A stretch of DNA of 64,000 nt from Liolophura sinensis (Eukaryota; Mollusca; Polyplacophora; Chitonida; Chitonidae). The stretch covers positions 29,320,470 to 29,384,469 of the forward strand of contig NC_088295.1 of assembly GCF_032854445.1 (NCBI RefSeq). The letters run 5' to 3'. The notes beneath the pieces were generated by a model. It saw only the letters and a program-made list of their open reading frames with translations. It did not search any database and was not told the DNA's origin. The position numbers and the translations under genes were made by a program. Shown here piece by piece: positions 1-11,517 of this stretch. The first letter of the stretch is position 1; each line of letters opens with the position of its first letter.

Positions 1-1595
1 AGGAATCCTTATTAATCAGCTGACAGATCATCTTTGGAGAGGCAGTATACAGCAGACAAGATGTTTTAACGGACAAACCACTTCTTGGTTTATTAGCAAG
101 ACGTTCCCGTGTAGGAACAAGGCTATACGTGTTTCTTTTGGATACACATAGCATCGGGTTATAATAAACCCAGAAGCTGTTTATTCCTTAGATTTTATAT
201 TTTCAATTAATGCGCAAGAACGATGCATGAAATGTAAGTAAAACTTTGTTTCTGTGAAAAAATCAGGCACCATGCATCACTGTGATGAAAGGAATGCATT
301 ATTAGGCATGTTTCTGAGTGGTAACATATATATGTTTATCCCGAGTATGGCTCCCGGGAACTTGAATACTTAACCATGCCTAGAAAACACTATCATAGAA
401 CTGCCGGTCGCTAAACGAACCCTTTTCACATGTCACAGTGCAATTTATTGTAAAGCCTATCAATCTGGAAACGTTTAAACTGCCATTCGATTTTAGTCAA
501 ATCAGATGAAATATTGTTCATTCAATTTTTATTCCAGTGTAAACGAATTAAAAAAAAATCAAAACAAGGAAACATACATAAAACAACGTAGGCACTATAT
601 ATAGTTTTTATGCATAATTTCATAGCATTGTTAATTGTTGTTTTTGTCCCAACTGGTTCATACTATAAGTGCTAACTTTTGAGCCATTTATTCTCACAAC
701 TTGAAAACGCCTGCTACCAAAGCGCGTTCACAAAAGTTTTTCAGACGTCAAAAGTTGAACAGATTTCGTTATGTGCCAAACAGCATCCTTAATATTATCC
801 TGGAGCTAGTATCGATTTGAAGATCACAAACCTGGACGCCCGCGCGTGATACATGGAATCGTCAATTTATAAAACTAAACAAGTATAAATTGTAGTTAAT
901 TTGAGAACTAACTGTCATTATGTCCGATTAAATCATGACCCCAAGTTAAGACTGTTTACTATAATCTTCATAATTTCCACGGGAAAGCCCATTTTAGCCG
1001 ATCATTTCTCGATAAACGCAGCATCCATCATTTGCTGGAGCAATTTACGCCGACGCTAGCTCTCACCCACACGTGCACTTCCGGCCAGGCCAGAATCGCA
1101 AAAGGAAATGGCATTCTTCGAGGCTTGACAGAAAAAGCTTGGATCTGTGTGTAAATGGTACACCGTAGGATAAATGGCCCAGGCCCGCGTTGTCACCACC
1201 ACATCTCTCAAGTACTAGTGTCAAGTGGTCAGGATCGGACCTTTATCGTAGCTCTCTAGTCTTTTCTATTTCACCGAGCGAAGTCCGAAGGGAAAGTGCG
1301 CCCAGACTATTACCAAACCATTGCTCACCATCAAGTGGCCAGTGTCCAAACGTCAGTTACCAGACCACTTAGCAGGAGCTGGTCAAGTGCTACCGACAGC
1401 TTGAACCAAAGATAAAACCCCTGTCTGGTGACTGCTGCGGAAAGGCGCAGTCTGGAAGCAAGAGCACAGATAGAAGATGGGAACATGGGCGATCGTGTAT
1501 GTATTGTGAACATATATACATGACATCTGTATGAAAACAACAATACCAGAAACTCAGTGTGTGAAAAACAATTACATGAACCATGCTTCTAAATG
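1..1595. other. intergenic stretch, no gene recognised
   Basis: AT-rich DNA with only short, unconvincing open frames. The stretch from about 1050 to 1450 is less AT-rich than its surroundings, but no frame in it looks coding. A 23-base segment at 161-183 recurs exactly at 1596-1618 (see findings). Confidence 0.5.
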
Positions 1596-1654
1596 ATAAT
1601 AAACCCAGAAGCTGTTTAACTGATAGTTTTATGATCATGGTGTATCACAACATT

Positions 1655-1815
1655 CCACAATTTCGCCTTATGGCCAATCGATGACTGCGTGTGATGAACA
1701 AAAAATATCGCCACCATTCCAGGCGTCGAACCTGTGACCCCCGTTGGCCTATATATATGGCTACATGTAAAACCCTTGTCTAGCAACGTATCTGACACCA
1801 CTGCATGATACAATG
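1655..1815 (-). mobile_element. possible degraded tRNA-headed SINE
   Basis: Read on the minus strand, this stretch contains a B-box-like GGTTCGACGCC preceded by a tRNA-like region with TGCTAGACAAGG. That is the arrangement of a pol III SINE head. It does not clearly match either of the two SINE families seen elsewhere in the window, so the assignment is weak. Confidence 0.3.
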
Positions 1816-2043
1816 TGGTGAAATCTAGAAAAAAAGATCAGTGTTATTATCATGACATTGTTTGCAGTCCATATCAGTTTCTACAGTTTCCATGCATATT
1901 TTACAACTGATTTTACAAGTACCATTCATTATGTAAATAAACTAGCTAAATCATGAAGTTAAGTCTTGGCAGAAAAACCGTTACGATTGTTATAAATAAG
2001 GTTTAATAAACATGCATATAGCCTGTAATGTGTAAATGTAAAC

Positions 2044-2184
2044 CTTGACAGGTTTAGAATGTCCTTCTCCATCAATCACAGAACTTCTAGGAATGACCAC
2101 TCGCCTCAGAGTCTTGCCGTGTTCCCAGGAACCCGGAAGAGCAGTTTCCTGCTTCCGATGGCGACGGGGAATTGCACCGAAAGA
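2044..2184 (-). CDS. orphan exon-like open segment, unknown product
   Basis: On the minus strand a 141-nt segment (47 codons, phase 0 to 0) is open throughout. It is bounded by an acceptor-like TTTTACCTTAAG and a donor-like CAAG|GTTTAC. The peptide is basic and polar and includes GSWEHGKTLRRVVIPRSSV near its middle. I do not recognise the family. No neighbouring exon could be joined to it with confidence; a 54-nt splice-bounded segment at 3655-3708 on the same strand is weaker still. It could be one exon of a gene that extends beyond the left edge, or a relic. The call rests on openness, exact codon length and splice-like borders only. Confidence 0.35.
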
Positions 2185-2189
2185 CTTAA

Positions 2190-4425
2190 GGTAAAATACA
2201 TGCAAGAGAAAAAGTCTTAAGAAAAATGACCTGTTGGCCATAATGTATGCATTTCTATTGTCATTGTATTGGGCGTATGATGTGCCTGAGAGATTCTTTT
2301 CTATTTAGGGCAGGGAAATTAGTTTAAAAAGCCCATCAATCTGCGTCACTAACAATAGATCCCTTAACCACAGGCAGCTATGTTCCTAACAGCCCATTTA
2401 ACCCCCTCTGTGTTCAGATAGAAAATAACACTCTCTCTGATGAAGTGACCGCTTGTTTTTTAATCCCTTCCTCAAACCTAACACAAAGAGGATGTTTAGC
2501 CAGAACAATTAGCAAGTAATGAATTACAGAGAGACCTAAAGCCATGCATAAAATTTATATCTGAGTTTCCATGCACGAATGTCTTACACGCATAAAAGTG
2601 TACACAACACTAAGAAGACAACGTTACACGTGCATACAAAAGGGGCCAAATATCTCCAAAAATGATACATAATAACAAAAAGTATTCATTCATTTCTTTT
2701 TTAATTTTTTCCTTGAATGTTTTACAATAATACTCACGTTCAAAGGTTAACCTGCATAAATAATACCCAAATGTAAATGCGTACTTAGATACAAGAATCA
2801 CGTGGTACAAGCTAGTAAAAACTTGAGCTGAAACTTGATCATACGTGAATAAATTATGGATGTTAACGTATATACGAATATATGAAACTATACAGTATAC
2901 ACAAACGTGCAATATCAGTTTAAATGTGTCATTAGGATGTATTTTCATATATACTGACTATAACAATCAACACGTGAATGAAATTTTGCATAATGAAGCT
3001 AGACATGGGTATACATAACTACGTCATCTGGAACATGGTTTCACCTTCCTTTAACACTCGTTTACTGTGATCAATGATCTGTTCATGTGATATATGATTT
3101 CTAGGAACCTAATTTTACCAATTTTGCTTATGGGTAACCGATGTTTTATTTTTGTCTAATTTTTATCAAAGAAGACTGACAATACAGTCCCGCACACATT
3201 ATAGCGTGCACGGGTAGTATGGTTTAACAGGCGCTTGGTATGCCTACCCTCATTGACTTGAGAACAGTTTTGTTTGAGATGTTTATAAAGGAAAATCAAT
3301 TCTGTTCTTTCAGTTCAGTTAATGCACTTCGCTTCACGCTTATACCCTGTTGCCGTCAACATGTAAAATTCATCAATGGCATTCTACCTAAAATCAACCT
3401 GTGGTAAATATTAAAATTATTTTAAAAATTCTAAATATTATATGTTCTAAATATACATAGTTAAACCTGTTATACCTCAACTACAATATCAGATCTAGAT
3501 ATATACGGCTGAACATGATTGTATATATCGGCTGACGAATTAAATCTACAGTGAACACATCAGGATAACCTATTTCTTGCTTCTTTTAACTTCGTATCTC
3601 TAAATCTCTCCATTCACATTCGTGTGTGATTGGATCTATTGCCGATAATTTCACCTCGTGCCATCAGGACATGATCCACACGATCTCGCGATAATTCCAC
3701 CGAAATCCCTGTAAGAAGACAGTGGTCACGGACTGGAGTTACACACCCGTGCCTAACTGTACACAACACACGGTTGCATCTTCCTGAATGGACACCGATA
3801 CAAATTTCACGATTCTTCACGGAGTCATGAAACTTAACCCACCTTCATAAAACAAGCCGCTCCCAAGCAACCATGACGACAATACTATGGGGCTCGTGGT
3901 GTTCGATTACTGAAGTATCTAGATTATTTTTCTCAGCACACAGATACTTCTTTATACTATATAACTTGTTTTGACTAATGAGACATTTATTTACATACCT
4001 GTATATATTTATATAACAATTTATTTATATTTAAACACCAATAGGTCTGCACGCATGCATGCGCCGCTTGAAATGACGACAAAATAGTATATACAACTAT
4101 TCATTACAAGTATTCCCAGTGCATTATAAAGCTACTTTTACCACATACAGCATACATGAACGAATGTAATTAGAAAAACTCTTACTGTTATATCATATAC
4201 ACATGTAAAATGAGGTTATGTGAAACTATACACTTTAAAACCTTTTGATCAAAACGTAACTGCACAGAAAACCTTTTCATTCATGTTAATACGAACGATC
4301 TTATTTCACCGATTTCCAGTTTGAAAACAACCAGCGTAATACATGCATCTGTTCAGTTCTTATCCGTTATATTTAAAATTAGATTACCAAGTTACATGGC
4401 AGAAAAACTCATTTATTAATGTCAT
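2190..4425. other. intergenic stretch, no gene recognised
   Basis: Very AT-rich with scattered short open frames and no recognisable protein. Nothing repetitive stands out apart from AT-rich simple sequence. Confidence 0.45.
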
Positions 4426-4700
4426 CTACACTGAGAAAAAAGTGGTCCTCTTCAGCACCTATAAAGGTTCTTCAGAGTGGATCATATACGGAACCTTTTT
4501 GGTTCTTTGAAGAACCCTTTCTAAAATGTTCCTTGAAGAACCCTCAACGTATGGTTCATCAAGAAACCAATTAAGGTTCTTTGATGAAAGAACCGTATAC
4601 GACTGGTTCTTCAAAGATCCTTTAATAGTTCTTCCTTACACAGATTGGAAATGGTTCTTCAAGGAACCATCTTTCGTTTAATGTACCATTATTTGTAGCA
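4426..4700. repeat. dispersed palindrome-rich repeat (GGTTCTT/AAGAACC element)
   Basis: About 270 bp densely packed with the motif GGTTCTT and its complement AAGAACC, including the palindrome GGTTCTTTGAAGAACC, and starting with ACACTGAGAAAAAA. A second, shorter piece rich in the same motif lies at 7350-7480. The structure suggests a non-autonomous, foldback-prone repeat. No transposase or clear target duplication is visible, so the class is unknown. Confidence 0.55.
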
Positions 4701-7106
4701 CTTTAAATGATCACTTTTAAGTATAAAAAAAACATTTAATTAAACTTAACTGTCTTACACGTTTTTAATGTTTAATGCTGAAATGTACGCCTCTATCTCT
4801 TGGCTATTATTAATATAAAAAAAGATATGTTCCTTTCACGGAAATCAAAAGCTGTTTAAATCACTGCAGTTATCTGTTGCAGTCATTTTTGGGCGCAGAG
4901 GAAACCGGAGGTTCCGCATAAACAATGGATTTTCCATCTGAAACATTCCCCATGTGACATATGATTTTAATCGGTTCAGCGAGATGAAGCAGTCACAATA
5001 TTTTAGGAAGACAAACTGTTCTAATATTATTTAAAGCTCTAAAACTATTTAAAAGTTTAAACCAACATTATACATGAAATAGTACTATAGACCAATTTTT
5101 CTTGCGGAATTTTGTTTTTCATTATGTACTTAACTACATGCAGAAAACACTGAAAGCAGTACATGCACACGCACCCATGTATACGTTATTGTAACCAAAT
5201 CAGTTTAGCCAATCATCGAACAGTTCGTCGCATCAAGTCTCTTGTAAGGTGAGCCCCACAAAGGATTGCTTATAAACGTCCCTCACAGGCTTTACATAAC
5301 GATTAAGCTTGAGCAGAATAAATGAAATGGCCAATTAGAGTTTATTCTTTAATATATTAATATCACTGTGATTAATTCGGACATGATCTTGAAAAACAAA
5401 ATGGAGGTTGGCCATTAAAGCGAGACACCAGACCAGGTGCCAGTAACAGCATTTTGTCCTTTGGCAAAAATACACAGCGTACATGTAAGTATATCAACAC
5501 AATACACTGGGTTAATAGCATTCCAAGGACAATTTGGATTCGTACCACAAAATAAGACTGAGAACAATACTGAATTAAAAATATGCCCAAGCTTGAGTGA
5601 CTCCACTAAAATTTATTTTCATACTATGCTTAAATCACTGTAACGATTCTTAGTATTGAAAACTTCTTATTCTGATTTGTTGGCAAATTACAGGTAGTAA
5701 ATGGTTATGTTTAAAGAGGGCATGCATAAATAAAGAATCTCGTTTAGACAATAACTAAGAATGCAACGGCTTCATGTAGGATTCAGTTTTTGATTTAGGT
5801 AATGTACTTATTTTAAGAAGCCGCATTTGAGTTGTGATCCGAAGACACAAATACAGCGAGGCTTGACATGAACATGCATCAAGGTATGCAGTTTTATTCG
5901 TAACTTATGGAAGATTGAGAAAATTAGCTCTCAAATGTTTTACCTGTTTCCATTTCAGGCTTTATAACTTTTACAGTAGTTACAAATTATACCAGGCCTT
6001 GCGCTGTCAGGTACCTGAAAACACAGATTCAGAAATTAATATTGAATTACATCTATTTGACAAACTGAAAAAGAGGACAAACAAGAGTACAGAAATAAAG
6101 AAAAATGCACAAGCATTGCCAGAATAATGTATTTCTTTCAAATGCAGTTTTCAAATTTGTGTGCCAGTGATTAGTATTAAAAAAAGTAACACAGAAGCAA
6201 TTTTATTCTTGGGTCATGTGTTTAACGCGCATACAAGAAATTTTCCTGAAATGTTTACCTTTTTCCGATTTGGTTTATAATATGGAATTCCTGAAATTGT
6301 CCACATATATTATATCAGTGAGGCCCCATCCTGTCTGTTCTGCAGGGTACCTGAAAAATAGATTAAGGAATTAATGTTGAAATACATATTCTTAAAATTA
6401 CAGTTCTCAGCAAAAGGCATTTTAATTCAATGCCAACGCAACTGCTCAAAAACGAAAACTGGCCACTTGGTGACTTGGTTCCCTCAACAAATCAAATCGC
6501 ATTTGTTATGTTACTGTTCATTTTGTGCAATGGCTGGCTCTTAACTGTGTGAGAAATTTCCACACAACAAAGACAGTAAAGATGCCATATGAGATAGACT
6601 CCCTCCACACGGGGCATTTATGACCGAGAATCCCATTTCATTTTTAAAGTCAGAAAATCGCGTCATCGACTCAGGACAAAAATTAGAATGCCATAACAAT
6701 AGCCAACGCGGTGGGATGATCCACTCAGGGCAAAGTTACAGGAAAACATTATCTTTCAGCCAGAGGAAACGACCTAAAGAAATACATGAAGGTCTGCAAA
6801 TGCGTGAAAAGTGTTTCGTGTCATAAGGCATAAAGGGAGATAATAGCTCAGGGGAAGTAACTTAAAAAAAGCATAAATTTACAATGGCACGTCCACATTG
6901 TGACGTCTAAGCATAGAATTATTTTCACGCAATCAATACAAAATATATCTCTTTCTACGAACCAGGATGTAGTCGCATCAAATTTAAGCAGAATCACATG
7001 GTATTTGATTCACAAACCATTGCAATACACTACAGACAACCGGAGTTGTCTGTACATGAATATTGAGCAATAAAGTTATTTTTTCAAAGTTACTGAAGCA
7101 ATTAAA
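4701..7106. other. intergenic stretch with a diverged internal duplication
   Basis: No gene recognised. The segments near 5935-6065 and 6245-6400 share an ordered series of similar stretches (ATGTTTACCT..., the GGTACCTGAAAA core, then a TTAATRTTGAA-like stretch). They look like an old tandem duplication or two copies of one dispersed repeat. Short open frames here show no recognisable domain. Confidence 0.4.
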
Positions 7107-7166
7107 ACAATTGTGTTACGTCACACAATTCATGATGATATGAATTGTGTGACGTAACACAATTGT
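7107..7166. repeat. perfect 27-bp inverted repeat with 6-base loop
   Basis: Arm 7107-7133 is the exact reverse complement of 7140-7166, separated by GATGAT. Each arm contains TTACGTCAC/GTGACGTAA, a bZIP (CRE-like) half-palindrome. No gene adjoins it. Confidence 0.85.
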
Positions 7167-7349
7167 ATTACACTTATCGACCAGAAAGTAATCAGTCGCC
7201 ATCGATGTCTTCTAATAAAGATGACGTAGGCAAAAGCTGCGTGGCGTTTCAAGAATTTGGTTCGATAATGGCTGTCCTCATCAGAAATAGTAGATTACGT
7301 TGCAGGCGATCATGCACAATCACATGACCAAATGAGACTCGTTTTCATT

Positions 7350-7480
7350 CATTCTGAAGAACCTTTACCTACGACGAAGGACCTTTAGATACGACGAAGA
7401 ACCATTACATTGACCAACCGTGTTATTTCCATAAAAGGGTTCTTTGAAGAACCATACCAACCACAAAAAACCTTTGAAAC
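7350..7480. repeat. second fragment of the GGTTCTT/AAGAACC repeat
   Basis: Contains GAAGAACCTT, repeated ACGACGAAG-ACC units and GGGTTCTTTGAAGAACCAT, matching the motif vocabulary of the element at 4426-4700. It is a partial copy. Confidence 0.5.
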
Positions 7481-8864
7481 AAGCTTTTTTTGAAGCGTGT
7501 AATATCCAAGATTCCGAGTCACTCGAGACCGCCTTTGACAAAATAGGCCTACAACGGTTTCGAGAAAAGTGCACATTGTTCTCTATAGAGGTCGAAAACT
7601 CGAGACCATGTTTTCTACACGGCGAATAGTTTCGTTTCCTGCTCAAAAGAGGTAAATAATGTTTTTGCCCCAACTCTTTCAGACGAGCCAAACTCAAATT
7701 TCCCCGTCGTCATGGAAACCCGGAAAAACAATATGCCCGTTATTTGCATACCCGGGACCAGGTGGAATACGCAGTGTTGTTCTTCGTGGATAAAGTTTCA
7801 GGTTCGACTCGTAGCCTTTCAATGAAGTGTTTCGATCAGGTCTGTGCTGAGTGAAAACTAAACACACGAATACACAACGGCGTTAGAAAAACCCCTCTAA
7901 AATTACCATCGCCTATGAAGAGATGACGGAGTAAGAGCCGATGGGGCAAGGAATAACATTTATAGGTACCACTCGAGACAATCTTGTAAACTTGTGTTTG
8001 TCTGGCAGAGTAAAGTAATGCACTGCTCTGGTGTGGTTGGTATATATATGTAGATTTCTTGAATGGTATCTACGTAACCGTTAAAATCGAAGTCCCTGTG
8101 TGAATAAGGTTAACGCCATTTCCGTCAAATTCTGTCACCCGTTTCACACCCTTAGCTGCTTTCGGCGTTTAGTCAAGGAATTATGTTTTAGTCTAGACGT
8201 TTCTGAACTGCACAAAAGCAAAGACATTTCTCACTGATTTGGTAAACGTCGTATAGGCTATTTGAATGTTAAAACCATAATATTTGTCTTCAGCGAAAGC
8301 GATTCTTAAGCGAATACAAGGTGTAGGCCTATAATTGTTCATGTTGTGAAGAAACTTGCTGAATACTCAACTTAAGCAGAAAAATGCAATGCATGCAACA
8401 CACCTAATAGAGGCCATTTTTTCTTTTTTTTCATTTAGTTAAACTAAAATTTCCACGGGTCGGAAATGTGAGACTCTTTGCTTGTTCGTTAGGGCAGTTC
8501 ACTTTCAGGTAGGACCTTAAACCCTCGTCCCTTAGCATTGTTTCTTCCTCAGTGATTCAGTTCATTTGCGGTAAGGCAATTTCTTTTACATTGACGGCAA
8601 CGCCAAATATTCCAAATAATTCTGAAGATTTCACTCGTGACGGTGCTGAGCTCGTTGGGTGCGTGGAGTTAAGTACCTGACAGATCGATGTTAAGCAATA
8701 GATTGCTAGGTTTGTTTGCTTGGGCTAAACGCCACTTTCAACATTTGACCCTTATTCTGTCGACGTTGCTTAACTACAATGCCAGCTGAAGCAGTCACAG
8801 ATGATGACTGCGCATGCAGACCTCCTGACGTGAGGCCGGACATGAAACCAGCATGGGCTTGGAT
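7480..8864. other. intergenic stretch, no gene recognised
   Basis: Several overlapping open frames of about 60-110 codons occur near 7365-7697 on both strands. They overlap the GGTTCTT repeat and have no recognisable motif. The rest holds nothing I can name. Confidence 0.4.
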
Positions 8865-9195
8865 GGCATGGAAGGGAATATCCGCCAAAACCGTATGCAT
8901 GTAACTTTGAACGTTGCAAGTTCTACACTGCTGTGTAAGTCTGCAGCTTCTGCTATGTATCTACCGATATTCGGCTACGTAGCTACCGAAATATGGATAT
9001 GGTACGTAATCTGAACATTGCAAATTGTGATGCCGCAGGTTCTGTCTTTCCAATGAGAAAGCTTGTGAGCGCGATGAAACTTCAAGGGAGGAAGTAGCGA
9101 CCCCTGGTGTCATAACGGCGCGTCACCACAGATGAGCGCTCGAGCTGCTCTCATCTGTGGTGATGACCGTTACGACAACTGGGGGCGCTTCTGTC
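8865..9195 (+). mobile_element. dispersed element, copy 1, ending in a long hairpin
   Basis: This segment shares ordered blocks with 10502-10830 in the opposite orientation. The blocks include CATAGCAGAAGCTGCAG, ACTTGCAACGTTCAAAGTTACA, CATACGGTTTTGGCGGATAT and ACCACAGATGA. In this copy the terminal block is itself an inverted repeat: 9096-9140 pairs with 9143-9189 around CTCGAG. Class is unknown; a non-autonomous DNA element is the simplest reading. Similarity may extend left to about 8706. Confidence 0.6.
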
Positions 9196-9639
9196 AATGG
9201 TAAATTGAAATAACAACTGCTCCCGAGTCAGTAGTTCGGACGTAGTTGTGTGCGCTTTTGTTTCTTACTTCATAAGAAATATTTTCTTTTGTTGAAAGGT
9301 AAATTTATTAGACTATGTTTTCAAAATTTTATTTGGTATGTATTCTTGTGTTGGCTAGTACTCTCATGGCTCTTGGTACATAAACAATCCGTAAAACTTA
9401 ACTGGTATTAATGATAGGGGCGCGCATGAAGTTCCAATAAAAGTCAAATGAAGTCTACAAGCAAACTGCTCCAAACACACCGTTGTTTTTCTGATTAGAT
9501 TTTCAATCAGGTATAAGGTATAATCATTGAACTTGTTTTCATTTCTGTCTGACGCTGGGTTTAATGTATATATATATCAGTGCACAGTTGTTGTCCTTGA
9601 AAGCGAAAGTAATACCTCAGTGAGCAAATGTGAAGAGTG

Positions 9640-9992
9640 AGTGAGTAAGTGCTTGGGGTTTAACGTTGCACTTACCAATTTTTCAGCCATATGACGACGA
9701 AAGAATCCTTAGAGTGCATGTAATGTGCCTCCTTGTTGCAGGATGGATTTCCACCGTTCTTTTTTTATCTGGAGCTGCTTCACTGAGACGCCTTACCAAA
9801 GGCAAGTAAGGCGCTCCACCCAAGCCATTATACTGATATGGGTCAACCAGTCGTTGCACTATCCCCTAAGCGAGGAAGTTACAATTTCCACATTCAAAGT
9901 CTTAGGTGTGACTCGACCCAGGATTGACCCCGGATCTACCGCCCCCCGAAGCGGACGCTCTACCAACTGTGCTATCTGTGCCTGTGAAATGT
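9640..9992 (-). mobile_element. tRNA-derived SINE, family B (CACTCACTC-type tail)
   Basis: Read on the minus strand it opens with a tRNA-like head: A box TAGCACAGTTGGTAGAGCG, then a B-box-like GGGTCGAGTCAC. It continues through a long body with GTCGTCATATGGCTGAAAAA and ends ACGTTAAACCCCAAGCACTTACTCACTCAC. Three related copies occur in the window (50248-51062, 52980-53312, 60716-60880). This is the most complete copy. Confidence 0.85.
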
Positions 9993-10189
9993 GAAGAATA
10001 CCACCAGATACACGTATTGTTTGTAACATTTCAAGTGAGTCCCCCATACGGCATACTTAGTATCCACTAGCGTACAAAATACTAATGTTTCAATGTCATA
10101 AGGGGGCCTATTTCAAATGTTTCTGTGTATATCGGGTTAATTGCCTTAGCACCAGGGCTGTACGTCTTTACTCTAACATGTCTAAGCAT

Positions 10190-10275
10190 AATATTATCAT
10201 GTCGCCTGCCACACATGAAAAAAAAAAACAAAAAAAAATTTAAAAGCAAAACAACAACAACAACAAAAAACAACA
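10190..10275. repeat. A-rich simple sequence
   Basis: Runs of A interrupted by C, including CAACAACAACAACAAAAAACAACAA. The hydrophobic open frame seen on the minus strand here is only the translation of this low-complexity stretch. Confidence 0.8.
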
Positions 10276-10501
10276 ATATTACATTTTGAAAGTCAGTGTA
10301 AATTTAGGTGTCCCCTGAACCCATGGGGGTGCTGGGCAACTTCTGATTGCACCTGGTAACTTTTTGTGTAATTAGCATAACTCATCCATGACTGAAGTCT
10401 TATTATCTTAACGACAACAACGACAACTGAACAGTTTGCCGTAAGGTGGACAGTACTTCCAGGATTGGGAGCAATTATTATTTTTTCGTCTAGTTGATTA
10501 C

Positions 10502-10830
10502 AACGCCCCCTGTTGTCATAATGTCGCATCGCCACAGATGAAAGCAGTGTTGTAAGACGTGTATGTGTGTAAAAGCGTTACTGGCACATGCGTCTCATCC
10601 ATAGCCTGAACTGCAATGGTGGAAACAAATGCACGCCATCGAAAGACGGAAACAGCTTCATCACAATTTATAATGTTCAGATTACATACCTTACCCACAT
10701 TTTGGTAGGTGTCAGTAGACACATAGCAGAAGCTGCAGGCTTACATAACGGTGTAGGTAGAACTTGCAACGTTCAAAGTTACACGCATACGGTTTTGGCG
10801 GATATCCCCTTCCATAGAATGAAACTCGCA
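10502..10830 (-). mobile_element. dispersed element, copy 2, opposite orientation to copy 1
   Basis: Shares the conserved blocks listed for 8865-9195, in reverse order and orientation. It begins with CGCCCCCTGTTGTCATAATG, which corresponds to the terminal block of copy 1. The two copies therefore form an inverted pair about 1.3 kb apart. Confidence 0.6.
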
Positions 10831-10855
10831 ACGACCGCACAGGTGAGAGACTAAA

Positions 10856-11068
10856 GGCCCCGGGATCACGAAGCGATCTTAGACTTAAGTCAAAATTCCA
10901 ATCATTAAACTTGGTATGTTCCTATCCGTCATTTTAGCTGACATTTGTTCTACAGTAACTTACCCAGAATATACGGGGTCAACCAATATTATGACTGTGT
11001 TACATAACAATTTTAAAGTGATATCAAATTTTGACTTAAATCTAAGATTGCTTCCTGATCCTGGGGCC
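10856..11068. mobile_element. MITE-like element with about 40-bp terminal inverted repeats
   Basis: The left end starts GGCCCCGGGATCACGAAGCG and the right end is close to its reverse complement (GGCCCCAGGATCAGGAAGCA read from the minus strand). Similarity continues to about 40 bp as ATCTTAGA-TTAAGTCAAAATT. It is 213 bp with no coding capacity. A diverged relative lies at 52443-52652. No target-site duplication was obvious. Confidence 0.75.
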
Positions 11069-11511
11069 AGGGACATTAGCACACGGCGAAGGCCCCTCAT
11101 CTTGACAATACCTGGCACAACATCTAAGATGTTCAGACCCTCGGAAATGCCTGGTGATGCCATTCATACTAATACTTCAATCTTTTCCACAAATAAACAG
11201 GGTGCACATTCACCAAAGATTGTAAATCATATTTTCATGACTTTTAAGTTACCTGATGACGTATTAACATTGACAGCACAATACTCTCCAAATCTGTGGA
11301 CAAAATGGAATTCTCAAGCTGCATTTGTGGGTTACCCCTCAGCTTTACAAAACACTGAAGGATGCATCTATACTAAAAATGATTATCTTCAAGTAAAAGG
11401 ATGACAGCTACAGTATGTGCAATACCTGAACATTCCATACTGCAGAAAGATGGTATAACCAAAGAAACCATATTTAGGACAACTAGGGACAGTAATTCTT
11501 CAAAAAGCGTC

Positions 11512-11517
11512 TTTATT
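11512..11517 (-). terminator. HLCS: distal candidate polyadenylation signal of HLCS
   Basis: Minus-strand AATAAA in the context CAATAAAGACGC, about 1.8 kb beyond the stop codon. It would give a long 3' UTR. It is chosen as a candidate only because it closes a stretch otherwise free of complete mobile elements. Confidence 0.3.

Noticed and set aside
3655-3708. 54-nt minus-strand segment with good acceptor (TTCTTACAG) and donor (CGAG|GTGAAA)
   Set aside because: Too short to test, open in more than one frame, and it could not be joined convincingly to the candidate at 2044-2184.
9935-9985. tRNA gene-like sequence with A and B boxes
   Set aside because: It is the head of a SINE; it does not fold into a full tRNA cloverleaf and continues into a SINE body.
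10916-11404. 162-codon plus-strand open frame
   Set aside because: Its first third lies inside the MITE-like element at 10856-11068 and the rest shows no recognisable domain.
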